DNA of 64,000 nt from Chrysoperla carnea (taxonomy: Eukaryota; Arthropoda; Insecta; Neuroptera; Chrysopidae). Below, in pieces: positions 1 to 13,862 of this stretch. Location of the stretch: positions 87,786,368 through 87,850,367 of the forward strand of contig NC_058337.1 in assembly GCF_905475395.1 (NCBI RefSeq), in the 5' to 3' direction. Position 1 is the stretch's first letter. Each line of letters begins with the position of its first letter. The notes under the pieces are model-generated. The model was not told where the DNA came from. It made no database searches and saw only the letters and a program-made list of their open reading frames with translations. The position numbers and the translations under genes are program-made.

Positions 1-225
1 GAGTAGAGATGCCAAAGCTGTGATAGCAGCGTAGATGGTAACTCTTTTACTCAATAATACAGAAATGTCTTATGAACCGTATCAAATTATAATCAAGCAA
101 CATTCATTTTCGTATCACATATAGAAATCAGCTATGATTGTTTGTTCTCAAGCCTCAGCCTAGATTGGTTATTTTAAATTGAAAATCACCAAAACTTTAT
201 TTTTATTTTGACGAATATTTCACAG

Positions 226-3039
226 GCAAAATTTAATTCGAAGCTGGCAAGAATATATTGAACCAGGTGATGAATTAGAATCTCCATTGAGGCGTACGTC
301 ACGTAATTTAGGAGACACCACGGATGGTGATGGTATTGATCCGTTAGATGATGGCAGCTCACCTTTACCAGAAGGTGTTCTTACACATAATTTAGGTTTG
401 GATATCGTAGTTGTCGTTACAAAGGTAAGTACATTTATTCTTAAAATTTTATTTCAAGCTGTTATAGCTACAAAAAGACAAAAAAATAGAAGTAATGTTT
501 TTTCTAAAAAAGTATTATTTGCAGGGCTTTTTAAAGACTATTCGCCATAAAGGTATTAAATTTGCAAACCATACGCAAAACTTCTCTTTTAATAACTGAA
601 ATCTGTCTTACTCGAACCTTTTACCTGTTATAGTTTCGAAAAGGATTCTGAAAATATTGGACGTGTTAAATTATTATGGCAATTTTCGATTGGTTTCAAT
701 AATTTTAATTCCGCCAACACTATTTTCGAAATGAATTATTAAAAAAGCTATTCTAAACTGACGTTACGATCTGACAGGACAAGTGAATACATTGAATTGT
801 CAACTTTGTTATTCAAGTCTGCTGCATTAGATGTCATTACTAACACTGCAAAAGAATAGTCCGACAAGATTTAGGGTTTAGCCATATTTTTTTTTTTTTT
901 TTGTTCAAACTAATTTTAAAAAGTTTGATAAAACATGTACATAATCTTAATTAAAGAGAATTGAAAAAATACACTCGAACCCTGACTTCTTAGATTCATG
1001 TCAAGCGCCCTACCAATTAGACTATTCGAGTTCTAGATACGAATGCAATTTTTTCAACTCAATAAATTTTTTTAAGATTACTAGACAAGATATTTGTCAA
1101 TATTTAGTTTACGCCTGTATGTAGCATATTACATCAAAAATAATCGAATAGACCATGATGTAAATATCGTATGCATAATTATAAGTAAACAACAACAATA
1201 AGTAATGTACATAATCAATAAAAACTGCGATGGACTCTCAAATCGATCGTACTTGCTGACTTAATTTAACTCCGCTAACACTTCTCATGAAAACTAAACT
1301 CGAAGATACTGAGGACTATGACAATCGCAGACGATGAAGTAGGAGATAGAAAAAAATTTTACTATTTCCACGTGGTCTTTGAGATCGTATGTCAACACAT
1401 AAAAGCAATTATTGACAGTATACATTGTCTGCGTAAAGACCGCATTTTTCAAAAGATTCCAAACTTTGAAAGTATTTCTGTTTCAAAAATTTTTATAACT
1501 TTCTTATGATCTATCTTCAATGATCTCGCTTCATTTTTATCATTTGCAACATTTTAAATGACAAAAGTTTTTATTTTTGAATCAATTAAAATTTGTATTG
1601 AATTTTCAGACTGATTATATGTCAACATTAGAAAAAGAACACGATTATCGCGACGAACATTTAGATTTTATGCAACAATGGATTCGAAAATTTTGTTTGC
1701 AATACGGTGCTGCTTTATTTTATACGAGTGCTAAAGAAGATAAAAATTGTGATTTATTATACAAATATTTAACACATCGTATTTATGGTCTACCATTCCG
1801 TACTCCAGCTTTAGTTGTGGAAAAAGATGCAGTATTTATGTAAGTAATTCGCTTATGTATTATTTTCGATAGTACCTACATTATAAATTTTAAAAATATA
1901 ATGAGTCAAGAACCACGAACGAAAATCTTAGACTAATGAATGCTCAGTACCATTTGTAATATAACTCTTCTTTTGGGGGAAATAATACCCACCAACTGAC
2001 ATTGCAATTGCGTTTCTATCGAATATATATATGTACATTCGATAGATGCGACTTTGCTTTGTAGACAAATATTACCTAAGTTATGAATGTTGTTTGTACT
2101 CCATATAATTGCAGAATAATTCTCTGCGTTACGGCGTTCTCGAGTTACAATTGATATTTCAACCTTAATTTCATCAATTATTTCTCGAATAACGGTAGGA
2201 AATTTACCGCCGACAACATGAATTTTTATATTCTTCTACATTCCCTAAACAAGAATTTAAAGAAAAATTTGGTAGCATACTTTTTCATACATGGACTCTC
2301 TTTCCAACGCCTTCCCTTAACATTTTCTTTTTTAGACCAATTGGCTGGGATAATTTAAAGAAAATAAGTATTTTGCATGAAAATTTACACACTTGTAAAG
2401 CAACTGACTATTACCGAGATATTATAGTGCAGCCTATTACCAGAAAGGTAAGTTAATTGTTGGGAAAATAAATTTATTGTAAAACTAATTGGTTTTGTCT
2501 ACGATATTACAGACAGTCTCAAATCGAGAAACAGAAATTCTAGCCGAAGACGAACAAGCGTTTTTAACAAGACATCAACAAGTTCTACAAGCAGGTGGTG
2601 GTTTAGCATCAAGCGGCGTACGAGTCGGTGAATCACCAATGCGATCCACATCAATGGGAATAAAATCATCACCTAGACCGGTAGGTGCCGTAGGTGCACA
2701 AGGTTCACCTAAGAAGGTAATTCTGTAGTGTTTTGTGCCGGTTTGTAACTAATGTTAAACCATAATTGCATGTTACAGATTGAAGGGACTAAAGTTGTTG
2801 GAGCACCTGGCGGTGAACGAGTGTTAGCAAATTTCTTTAATTCGCTGTTAAATAAGAAAACATCACCTGGAGCACCGCCTGGATTGGGTCAAGCATCGCC
2901 TAAACCAGGTACACCTGGTGAAATAGTTGTTGATAAAGCTTCAATGCGTTCAGATGCAGCAGCTGAATTAGATAGACTTACACGTGCTAAAAAAGCTTCG
3001 TCCCCCACTGAAGTTGATTTAAATGCATCAGATTGTTAA
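226..3039 (+). CDS. Dlic: Cytoplasmic dynein 1 light intermediate chain, 5'-truncated by the window edge
   Basis: This subunit holds cargo adaptors on the cytoplasmic dynein motor. Five exons are visible: 226-424, 1610-1839, 2336-2447, 2513-2716 and 2779-3039 (TAA). All have AG/GT borders and compatible phases, giving about 334 residues; fly and human proteins are roughly 490-525, so the N-terminal exons with the GTPase-like P-loop lie upstream of the window. Recognisable stretches in order are [11 protein letters not shown] (end of exon 1), the [11 protein letters not shown] and [19 protein letters not shown] region (exon 2), and a Ser/Gly/Pro-rich linker (exon 4). Exon 5 holds [13 protein letters not shown], matching the C-terminal helix with the paired Phe that in the human protein binds BICD/Hook-type adaptors (family knowledge), then AAAELDRL. 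The reading frame is intact. Identity is near certain from these motifs. Confidence 0.95.
425..1609 (+). other. Dlic intron with a tRNA-like relic
   Basis: This is the intron between the first two visible Dlic exons. It has GTAAGT at the 5' end and TTTTCAG at the 3' end. Apart from the tRNA-like module near 961-1031 and a poly(T) run near 888-902 it is plain AT-rich sequence; short open frames in it show no protein character. The remaining Dlic introns (1840-2335, 2448-2512, 2717-2778) are also empty. Confidence 0.7.
961..1031 (-). repeat. tRNA-like module (SINE head or tRNA pseudogene)
   Basis: On the minus strand, TAGTCTAATTGGTAGGGCG reads as a polymerase III A box and GGGTTCGAGTG as a nearly consensus B box, at tRNA-like spacing. 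The T stem and acceptor stem do not pair, so it is not a working tRNA gene. A tRNA-derived SINE fragment is the simplest reading. No second copy with the same body was seen in the window. Confidence 0.5.
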
Positions 3040-3205
3040 ATTTAGTGGATAAAATATATATATTTTTATTATTCCAATTAAACGCTTAACATTGTATTTA
3101 TATATATTGATGATATTTTTTAATTTATTAATGAGTAGCATAATTGATGTATTGATGAATTTTAATTAACCATGTTAATTTTTAAATTTAAAAAAAAAAA
3201 ATATT

Positions 3206-3215
3206 AATAAATAAA
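3206..3215 (+). terminator. Poly(A) signal of Dlic
   Basis: Two overlapping AATAAA hexamers lie about 170 bases after the Dlic stop codon, in an AT-rich 3' UTR. This is the first good signal after the stop and is the likely cleavage region. Confidence 0.6.
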
Positions 3216-4740
3216 AGCTTTCTTTACGTATTACGTATCATTCGATTTATTGATAGCTAAATGCAGCAGTTGAGGCGGGTATTTTATATTTCTCATTTAA
3301 AACTTACGTATAGGCTTGCCTGCAAAAAACCATATAAGGAAAAAATTGATTAAAATTAATTTATTAAAAAATAGACAAGAAAACATCATAGACGTGTTTT
3401 AAATCAATAAAATTTCATAAAAAATATGTCTCATCTGTTACTCTGCATACCGTCTCCTGTACTATTTTTATAAATGAGAATGTGAACCTGGAATGAGAAT
3501 GACTGACTGATATATCAACACATAGCTCAAACCACTGAACGGATTAGGGTGAAATTTGTCACACAGATAGTTATTATGACGTAGACGAACAGATTTATGA
3601 AAATTCAACCCCTAAAAGGAAGTTACGGATTTTCAAAATTTGAAAATTTTCATGCAAAAACTACTGAATGAATTTTGTTAATAATACAAATAGTACATCA
3701 GTTATAATTTATTATAATATCTAATTCGCAATCCCTCGAAAATGGTAAAAACCTGTAGTTTTAAGGTTAAAACTACACTTTTCTACTTTTTACACTGATG
3801 GTGTGGGTGAATGGGGATTTCTAAGGAAGCTTTCTCAAGGATATATTCTTATATTAAAGGACACGGCTCAAATCTTATAGAAAAGTAATATATGTGAGAA
3901 TTGCCTGATCTACGCCAAAGTACGATAGCCAATAGTTTCGGAGATACTAACGAAAGAATATCTCATCCGTTTGAACTTTGTGGGAAACTGATGTATGTGG
4001 GAACTTTCTGAATTCTTGAAATGAGGTTATATGCCAAAGTCCAATAACCAATAATTCGTCAATAGTCGTATAAGAAACTCATAACGTGTTCTTGGGGGCG
4101 TCCCGAAACCGTGGGAACATGGCAATGCTTGCTAAGGTGAATGAAGTAAACGTAGCAATGTCTCGTGTGGATATGAATTACGTTTCGAAATAGGATGTGG
4201 ATTCCTAATATTGCTACAGATAATCTGAATGACGTTTCCTCGCTCGGGCTTCCCAGCACGGTTTGATAATTCATTACAATGTATTTAACATTGTCAACAA
4301 TTTCGTAATCGAGTTGGGCAGTATACTAGCATTTGTATTGCGATCCACGGAGTATATGAGGTGAAATAAGTTTAAAAAATGAGTGAGCCAAAGAGTAGTG
4401 AATCTAATTTGAATTATATTTCTCTCGTGGTTGAAATAAGTTAACAAATATTGGTGAGTATTTGTAACGGGCATATCGTTCTGTTTTCTATTAATTATTC
4501 AAGTAATTAATGGTATGTACGGCCTATCATTTCATGGAATGTCGTATTAATGAGGGCTATTTTTTGTGTTTTTTTTACCTGTTCTGTTTTTCTATGATTT
4601 TTTCATTTTAACTATTTAATAAAAAGATAATATTTCAATATCTGGATGACCGAGCTTTGCTCGGTATTCTTAAAAAGACACAAATTTTATCACTAATAGA
4701 AGACCGTTTTAAATGTCTCCACACAAATACCAATTTGAAT

Positions 4741-4858
4741 CATTAACTACGATATACACCAATAGATGTCAGGAAGAGTTATAATTTGCATTGTATTTCA
4801 TTAACTACGATATACACCAAAAGATGTCAGGAAGAGTCATATTTTGCGATGTATGTTT
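4741..4858. repeat. Tandem duplication, two units of 58-60 bp
   Basis: The unit starting CATTAACTACGATATACACC at 4741 is repeated from 4799 with only a few differences. Both copies contain AGATGTCAGGAAGAGT. It lies inside the decayed repeat body just upstream of a TA microsatellite (about 4974-4989). Confidence 0.8.
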
Positions 4859-6089
4859 CAGTTTTTCATGAAAAAACGAATAAAACGACGTTTTTATAAA
4901 ATGAAACCTTGTTAGATCGACTTATCGCCCCAAAAAACCCGTACATACTCATTGCCATTTCCAAGATCGTTGATATATATATATATATACAATAATTGCT
5001 CGTTTAAATATATAAGATAATTATAGAAAAACTGTGCTTATTTTAAAATAGTTAAAAAAAATCGAGATTTTTATTTCTGGGTTTGATTTTGTGTGAGGGA
5101 TTAAAAAAAATTCTTTTGATAATTAAATTGACATTTATTTACATACATTGTACAAAAGATTATTTATCGTTAGTACTTAAATATTATAATATACAATTAT
5201 TAACGGCCGATTTCAACGACATTGGAGGATTTTATTATCCCAATAGTTGATTTAATTAAGGCATATTCTATATTTAAAATTTATTTTTTATTCACTCTAT
5301 AGTTTGAATTATGTTATCCTAGGGATAAAAACACTTGGATGCTGAATTTTAAACAAATTTTATATGGCACCAGCGTTAATATTATTTACAAAATACTTTA
5401 ACAAAATTATGTTGGAAAGAAATCGGCGATTATTTTATGTAATAAATGGTTAAATCTTTTAAAAACTAATATACACACAAATAAGCTCGCATATTTTTTT
5501 TCCTTTATAAAATGATCCATGTTGAGCAAACTATGGATTATAGTAGTAGCGAAATTAATGCAAAAATTATGTTATTGCTAATCGTTCAGTCCATTTTTTT
5601 AAAAATCTGATAAATTGTGGACAATTTTTTTTTTTGACTAGGGTAATTTTTTTCCATAATTTGTTTTTTAACCAAAGTTACCAGATAGTATGATTACACT
5701 ATTTTAATTCAAAACAACCAAATAAATAATAAAATTTTTTCGGAAGTCAATTTTTCGTTTTCGTGTGTAATCAGACAGGACATTGATTTCCACTTTTTAA
5801 AATTTTGAATCCAGCGAAAAATATTACTTTAAAGCAAATATCACGACAATAAAAATCGAAAATATAAATAAGTAAATTAAACACTTTTTGTTAAAAGCCT
5901 TTAAAAGATATAAGTCTATTATTTAAGCCTAATTAAAAAAAAGGAATGATTTGACCTATAAATTAGAAGTCATTTTTAAATTGTATCACTTGATTAACCC
6001 TTACTTACGCCATGACGTTACATTTTGGCTATCTTACCTATAAAACCCATTTTTTAAATTAAATCAGTCTCGCTTAAATCATAGTTTAT

Positions 6090-6142
6090 TACGTTAATCC
6101 ATGTTATTGATAAAAATGTACTATTTTTCATGGATTAACGTA
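6090..6142. repeat. Short perfect inverted repeat
   Basis: TACGTTAATCCATG (6090-6103) is followed after 25 bases by its exact reverse complement (6129-6142). The arms could form a 14-bp stem. No other copy was seen; it may be the centre of a small MITE. Confidence 0.7.
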
Positions 6143-7435
6143 TGAATTTCACTTTTGACGTTACAATATTTAAAAACGTCCAAACCTCCCTGTCACATAT
6201 ATCACAAATTTTAGATAACCTCCTCTCACTTAATACGTGGCGTAATTTATGAATGACCTCATATTGCTTCCCTAAAAGTGCTGCGTGGTGCCCCTGAAAT
6301 ATGAAACTATCTCTAAGTTTATAAACTTTGATACATAGACCCGGGTTTAAAAATAGGCTGTTGCGAAAATTGCTGCCCCCTCTCCCGCAAATTTGTTGAA
6401 ATACGAAAAAAGGCAGTTGAAAATACGATAAAATGTCGCGGATGCATTATGAAAAAATTGATATTTTATTGTTCAAAAAATTAAAAAACTGAAGAAAAAT
6501 TTACTCATTTCAGGCATTTTTCACTTATAATGTTGGTACGCATGCCAGCGCAATAGGCCAGAATCAATTCCCAAGAATAAAACAAGTTTTCAAAGTTTCC
6601 TTATAATACAAGTACTACTAAAATTTACAAGTTGTTGTTTTTTAAATAAAAGGCATTCTAATCATTGATATAGTTACCTCACTTAAAAGATTATATTAAT
6701 CAGTTTAAAGATTGATTAAACGAATGTATTACCATTAAAATTGTAAAGGATTAATCTGGTAACAATGATTTTCAAACAAATTTTTGAATGCACAATATAT
6801 TATCACAAAATTTGTATTTTTTCCATGAAACTACTCATAATGACTTTATCCATTTCACATTAACTATTTACACTGAAAACTTTGGTGTCCGATTATAAAA
6901 CAAGTAAACATATTTATTATTATTTGGTATAAAAATTAAAATATTTGAATTTTGTAAGTTCAAGAGGACATAGAAATGCTGTAGAAATGTTAAAATCATT
7001 ATGAATATTTATAATTATTAATGCTTGAAAATCTGACAAATTTTCATAACGAATCCATTTATATTTCGAGATTATTTTCATAATAATACTAAAATTAAAA
7101 CCATATTAAAAATATTATAAAATATATAAAAATAATATCAATTTCAACTTGGTATCAAACAGTATCAAAGAATTTTAAAACTATGTCAAGATTGGAAATA
7201 CATATATGATTGATAAGTTACATTCCACTTAATTCCACCTAGTGTTTTGATTGAAGCAAAAATATTTGAAATTATTATACATCACATGTTGTGTACAACG
7301 AGTAAAAAGAATGACGGAAGAGTCGAATTTAAAATAACTTTGACGAAGGCCGCAAATTAGAACGTTTAGCGCCGCTTTCCCTTTTCTTACAGCCAGACTC
7401 TATCAAGCAATTAGTTTGTACGCTTCATATTATAT

Positions 7436-8182
7436 AGTGTGTCCCCGGATAAAGGTAACTATACTTGTAAATTTCCTTATTTTGCATTTTAAGAAAAAAA
7501 GTCATTCTTTATAAGAAGTTTTGCTTATTCTGAAAAGTATGTAAGTATATTTAAAACTTCTAAATATTGTACAGGGTAGCCAAAAATTTTGAATCACTAT
7601 TTTTATTTTTGGTAAACTACCCTTCTTTTTTATAAATTGGCGAAATGTTACTAAGAAAAGTTACTCACAATTAACAATTATGAGTCTATACAAAATATCA
7701 AGAAGATCCGTGTACTTTAATTATAGCATCATTTTTTATTTGAACAAAAGCTCTAATTATAAAAAAACGTAAAAAAGAAAATAATAATAAATCAATTAAC
7801 ATGTACTATTCGAGACTGTATTTTTTTGTGGACTAGTTTAGAAAATTAAAAAGAAAATTTATTTTCTCGTATAAACATTCACTAAGAATGGAATTGTCAA
7901 AGTTGGAAAGATCTTCTTGATATTTTGTATAGTCATAATTGTTAATTTCGAGTAACTTTTTTTAGTAACATTTTGTCAACTTTTAAAAACGAAGCGTAGT
8001 TTCAACAAAAAAAAAATAGTGATACCAAATTTTTGGCTACTCTGTACATTATTTAAAAGTTTTAAATATTCCTACATACTTTTCATAATAAGCAAAACTT
8101 CTTATAAAGAATGGCTTTTTTTCTTAAAATGCAAAATAAGAAAATGAACAAGTAAAGTTACCTCTATCCGGGGGGACACTGT
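7436..8182. mobile_element. Foldback element with long terminal inverted repeats, mariner-like ends
   Basis: About 270 bp at the left (7436-7709) recurs as an imperfect reverse complement at the right (7909-8182), separated by about 200 bp of unrelated sequence. The left end reads AGTGTGTCCCCGGATAAAGG; the right end in reverse complement reads CAGTGTCCCCCCGGATAGAGG. Both ends sit against TATATA, as expected for a TA target. No transposase frame is present, so it is non-autonomous. The assignment to the mariner/Tc1 group rests only on the TA flanks and the style of the ends. Confidence 0.75.
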
Positions 8183-11100
8183 ATATACCAATGTCTTCAT
8201 CAAATACTTAAATCTTAAAAGATAATATGTCGCAAATTATTATTATTTTTATGATCAATAAACTGTCATATTTCATAGTTTACATCGATACCACGAAGGT
8301 TAGATAAATATAAGAGGTTTAAGATATATTGCTAACTATAGTGTCGCCATCTGTGAGTGAATTAAATAAGTTATGGCCTACTAAGGTGGTGCCTAGCGGA
8401 TAAAAATTTATATTACATTAAACATTAAAGGGACACTGCTAGAGTCCCTTAAGTGCAGAGTGACCGTATTGTATCTTTATAATCCAGCGAGTAAATATGT
8501 AATTACTATGTTTAAAATATAAATGGTATTTAGTTTTTTTAAACTTGTTAGTAATATACTTACGCCATCAGAGTCTCACAAACAGACTTGTAATCGTATT
8601 GTATGTATCTAACACCTTCCTGGTCGAGTCTATAGACGTTAGAGTTAGAAAGGAAGGCAGACTCTGTTCATAAAATGTAGCCTTCAAATAGAAGAAATTT
8701 ACTAAAACGCCCCTGTAGAATTTATTATTTGTAATTTTAAACTATGCGTTTGGTAAAAGCCTTGTTCATATTAGTGATTTTTTTCATTTAACGGTATTAT
8801 TAATATATCCTGTACGTATTCAATTCAAAAGACCTAAGTTCAATCAAAACAGAATACTTCAAGTTAAATCTACACCAACGCCATATAGCATATATCATAT
8901 AGGCCATTTATTGAATCTTCACTATTTTCCTCTTTAAAAGTTCCACTTTTTTAGTTTAACTGCCTTTAGAGACTTCCACCCTTTAACTCTATCACTCATA
9001 ATCGATACATAGTCACATATATGTATTTATTTGTTTTGGAGTATTCTGGGATCGACAATGATTCATAAGTAACCGTGGATTCGATGAAGACACAGTAGTC
9101 ACAACCTAGGCATGTATGACAATTCATGTCAACAGTTCATTTTCAATGATATCATTCGATAAAATCGAGCCAATAACGTTTTTATACCATGTAGCTCTAA
9201 GAGGCGTTTCCGATTTTAACGTAGTTGTAAAATTCTTTGCTCTTGGGTGTTATTGCTGTTACACCGTATTTTTTTTAAAGTTTTGTGATAATTTAATAGA
9301 TCTGGCACATTTGTCTCTCATATTCCAATTTAAAATTCTTCTCAATCTTGTTTAATATTATTTTGTTGTTTAAGTTTCTCTCGTAATTGAGCTCGTTTTA
9401 ATTTTGTCATTAGTTGAGTGGATTGGTATAGCCATTGACCCTGTAGTTTAAAAAAAACCATAAATACTTCTAACGATTATAGATAAAAATTTTGCTTTCT
9501 AATATAATTACATTAACTGCAAAAATTCGATGAAACTATTCTAGGATATACACAGCAGGATATAGCAATAATTTATGTAGATATTTTGGATTGACATTTA
9601 ATAGTAAAAAGTTCTGGAGTTTAGTGATAAAAGAGGTGACTACGAGTATATTTTATAATCTTTTGAATCAATGAATACGATCAGCTGAGTGGCCTGATAA
9701 AAGCCACCCATCTGATCATTTCATTCATTTTTTCATTTCTTTACTATCACGGGGCTGAGATCTTTGAAATATTCTCGGATAAAATGTGTATAAGAATAAT
9801 TTTGAAGCCTCTGTATATTACAAAACTGGAAACTGATTATTCGCTGTTGTAACGAACTTTAATAGTACAACCTAAATGAAAAGAAGAAATAAAAAATTCT
9901 TACCACCATAAGCATACAGTTTAATAATATAGGAACTGAAAATACTATTGATATAAAAAGGCCTTTACTATCAAAGTATTGCTGCCTGGAAAATTTCTTC
10001 CAATTAAGCGACGCTATTTCATTAATATTTTCTGAGAAATAAACCATTACTACTAAAATGGGAAATTTAAATTAAATAATATGTTTTATTGATTAGCTTA
10101 TGAAGAAAAATTAGTTAAAGATATTACGCAGCATGAAAACTTAAAAGGTAATCTTCTGGTTCTTAGCAATTAAAAAGTTAAAGTCAATGTGCTACATTTT
10201 GAACATGCATGTATGCAGGAAATAATTTTCATAAGACCAAACGAGTTTTGGTTAAATAAAAATATATAGACTTAACATACTCCTAGTAAAATTCAGATGA
10301 AGCAAAGTATAGTTCTGTTTTGAAAATGTTTTTTGAAGTCCACGTGGTGTAAACTACCCTCAGTTATTTATTGTATTTTTAGCGGTTCTAGCGGTGTAAT
10401 CAATCAATACTTCAAAGGAAATTGTTCCCCGTTTTCATTCGTAACTCAAAACTAATTGATTATCCAATTTTCAGAATCATGAATCTTACTCATGATAAAG
10501 TTTCAATATCACCCCATCTCTCTAATTACCAAGATCCAGGCGGTTCTATGGCTTGCGCATTATATTAATATCCTTAACTAATTGGATTATAATCATATTC
10601 AATTGGAGTCTACAAATATCAATCACTAATCAAAGGCAGTGAATTGTTTCATACAGTATCGTCAAAATTGTTTTTCTTATATGAATTTTTTATTTAATGT
10701 GACTTAGAAAAAAATAAAACTTCTACAAAATTAGTACTTAATAGAAATTAAATTCTTGAAATTGAATCTGGAATATCCAGAAGCTAATGTGTTACTCTAA
10801 AAATATAAAAATTTCGAATGACAATATTGGGGAGCAAAAATATTTTTGTATCTAAAATGCCTTCGTAAATTCAAACATTTTATATGTTCTTTCAATCAAC
10901 GGTTACTTTTTAGATTATGCTTAAGACATTCATATACCCTCAAAAAATCTAGCTAAGCCAAAAATTTATAGCCACAATATAAGACAATTACTTTTATAAA
11001 GGATGTTTCATTTTCAATGTTACTTTTAAATTGGCAAGCAACCATAATCTCTCGTATAGTAGACTTTAATTCATCGCCAAGATCTTGCGATTTAACATGC

Positions 11101-13420
11101 GCTAAATATCGTTGATATCATTCAAGAGATAAGTGTGGAAACGTGTCAAAATTGTATCCAAAATTTAAGTAATTAAGGATGTTTTTTTAAATTATAAAAT
11201 CAAAAATAATATTGTAAATGGAACACTCTACATTCATACACGTTCATGGATGAAATGTTTTAGAATTTCGGGCGTTTTGAACGGAAACTCCAGCCGAAAC
11301 CGAAACTTCGTTCTATTATATCGTTTCATTTTGAATTTCTTTAAATTAAAATTCTTTTTTTTTTTGGACAATTTATTAAAAAGTTTAATAATTGGTGTTA
11401 TTTTTCTAGAATAATATTTTGAATATGTTGCCCGAAAAAAAAAAAATCAATAATACTTATGTAATTTAAATAGAAAAGATCTATATGTTTCACATTATCC
11501 TTTAAAAGAGATAAACTATAAATTGATTGGCAGATGTGTATAAATATTTTATTATAAACCACTTTGGAAAATAAATAAATTTTGAATTTCGTATATTCGG
11601 GATTAATTTTTTTACCTTAGCTAGCTATTTAGGATTCATCTCCGCTCTTATTTGACATTTACCTTCGTCAAAATTAATCATAAATCTTTTAACTTTAATT
11701 ATACATATCAATGGACATACTTGCCGATGGCACGTAAGTTTCCGAAAACTTAAGATATTATACTATATCATAGGTTTAGACTTTGAAAACTTGACAAGCA
11801 TCTGCAGAAACCGTTACTTGATTTCGACGAGACATTTTTTTATGTCAATTCATACCATCTTAATATTTAATTTTTAAAGTAATAGGAAGCTTAGAAATAT
11901 TTTGTAGACCGAATTGAATACGATTATAACAACGTAAAATTAGAATTCTACAAAAACATACAAAGAACTAAAAACAAGACAATTTGAAAATTTCCATAAT
12001 TCTTTGTTAATAAGGCCATTAATGTAATAATTACATGAAATACAATCAAACAAATAAGCCAAGGATCTTGCCATTCAATCTGTAATAAATAAATAAATAT
12101 GTTTTATTATAAAGATGATTTACTTCATACAAAAATAATGCTACTTACACTTTTTAAAAACGTCCAAACACCAGATATTTCATTCATTTCAATAAATTGT
12201 GAATCCATGATTAAAGTTAATTAATAAATCATCAAAATCTAAATATTTACTATAACCCTAAACGATATGATGAAATCACAAAAATTATTTACCTTTAATC
12301 TATGAATTCATTAATTATGTCAAGTCTGTCAAGTGTAAAAAAACAACAGTCGCATTATGAGCTGCAATAAATTTGTTCTTTTTGCCTCGGTGTAGCACTA
12401 AGTTGAAGTAGAAAAAGATAATGAGACAACACTACCACAGTTTACAATATAATAAGACTATCTCTTTCTACTTATATTTAGTGTAAAAAGTGCTCAAAAG
12501 GAACATGTACTATAAGTTCAACACTGAAAGAAATATTTACTGGAATGAATAAACATCATAGATTTCAAAAATAGACTACTCAGAGACGGTCTACAGATAG
12601 ATGTACGGTATAAATATGTCATCACAAATTTTATTTTGAGCATGCGTCAACGTTAGCCATCTTTTTCGTAAAATTTTTTTAAAATGACGTACCCGAGTAT
12701 AAAAAATTAAAATTAAAAATGATATCGTTGAAGACATATCGTTTTTTGATAGCATCTTACGGAGGATTACAGTTTGCAAATTAGTTTTCCGTTTTGTTAT
12801 TTGTATAATAAACACGTTTTTTCGATTTCACGTTTACATTTTAAAATTTTTATATTCTACATTTTACAACTAATAATTTTATCTGTTAGAGCTGATCCCG
12901 ATATATATATAAGGCACAACCTAAATACTTGCCACCGGCGCTATGTACTCTCGTTACGGCTCTAGATACAGGAGTCTCAATCTTGAAATTGACCTGGACT
13001 TTAAAGTTATAGACACAGACGAATTTAAGCCTTTTACGTATATGTATATATTAATAATTTTTTTATTGGAAATTGATACAGCCATATTGATGTATATTTT
13101 TTAGATTAGAAGTGCATTTGATTTCTAAATGGTCTATGGAGTAATCTCTTGAAACATCTTGAACTTGATATATCCTTGAAAACCGAGGTGAAGCACACTT
13201 TTAATTGTCTTTTTTAATTTGACGATTTAATTTGCTAACTTTTAATGCATTCTAGGAAGGGTTAATACACATGTGCATACATTTTTCAAATTTTTTTCAC
13301 GAAAATAGTAAAGAAAGTTTCTTAGGCCTTGATGAGTTAATAAATAATTTCAGTTTATTAATTTATTAATTTTTTAATATTGTGATTGTAAAGCAGAAAA
13401 AACGTATTATAAAAAATAAT
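8183..13420. other. Intergenic AT-rich stretch
   Basis: No gene, RNA gene or intact repeat was recognised apart from the hairpin at 9664-9732. Open frames at 9116-9355, 9859-10047 and 12591-12965 are short, low in complexity and hydrophobic in the way AT-rich random sequence is. Confidence 0.55.
9664..9732. repeat. Imperfect hairpin of about 25 bp stem
   Basis: AATGAATACGATCAGCTGAG and following GTGGC pair with GCCACCCATCTGATCATTTC around a loop of about nine bases, with a few mismatches. Size and shape resemble a microRNA precursor, but no known mature microRNA seed is recognised, and a MITE relic is equally possible. Confidence 0.4.
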
Positions 13421-13862
13421 AGTTTTAAAAAACTTAAAAATACGCTTTTGTAACTAGCTGAACTAAAAAGTAGAAAATAATTTCTTTAAATTCAAATAAA
13501 TCATTTTATCGTAAAAAAGCGTGGGGTGCTAAATTTCAATTATTGTAAATATTTTATAGACAGATATTGGTAAAAGTAAAGTCATTATAAAATATCTAAA
13601 GAAGCACTCCATGCTTTTTTACGATAAAATGATTTATTTGAATTTGAAGAAATTATTTCCTAATTTTTAGTTCAGCTAGTTACAAAAGTGTGTTTTTAAG
13701 TTTTTTTAAACTACTATGTATATTGTAACTACTATTTATTTTTTTGGCATATTATACATTTACCAAAAATTCAATATAAATATGGTGGGAGCGCAAATAA
13801 ATGTATATATTTTCAGGTATGGAAATCGTCAATCCTGAAAATCCTTATCTGGATAATCAAAT
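13421..13862. mobile_element. MITE-like inverted-repeat element, copy 1 of family with 37207-37855
   Basis: Inverted arms of roughly 130 bp occupy 13421-13712: the left arm has CTAGCTGAACTAAAAAGTAG and AAAAAAGCGTGGGG, and the right arm carries their reverse complements. A conserved tail follows at about 13776-13862, including AAATATGGTGGGAGCGCAAA, and is also present in the second copy. No coding capacity is seen. Superfamily not determined. Confidence 0.7.

Larger units (their letters stand above)
3226..7432. other. Intergenic stretch with decayed repeat sequence
   Basis: No gene is visible. About 3480-5000 has the look of an old mobile-element body: a GACTGACTGA-type run, long stretches of better base balance than the flanks, a hairpin GACCGAGCTTTGCTCGGT near 4648-4665 and a duplicated block at 4741-4858. 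The minus-strand open frames at 4059-4474 lie inside it and resemble no known protein. A perfect 14-bp inverted repeat sits at 6090-6142. The rest is AT-rich and featureless. Confidence 0.5.

Noticed and set aside
4059-4474. Two adjacent minus-strand frames as a small gene
   Set aside because: They lie in a decayed repeat body, have low-complexity hydrophobic composition and match no family.
9116-9355. 79-codon plus-strand frame as a small secreted protein
   Set aside because: No convincing signal peptide at the start, no domain, and composition typical of AT-rich non-coding DNA.
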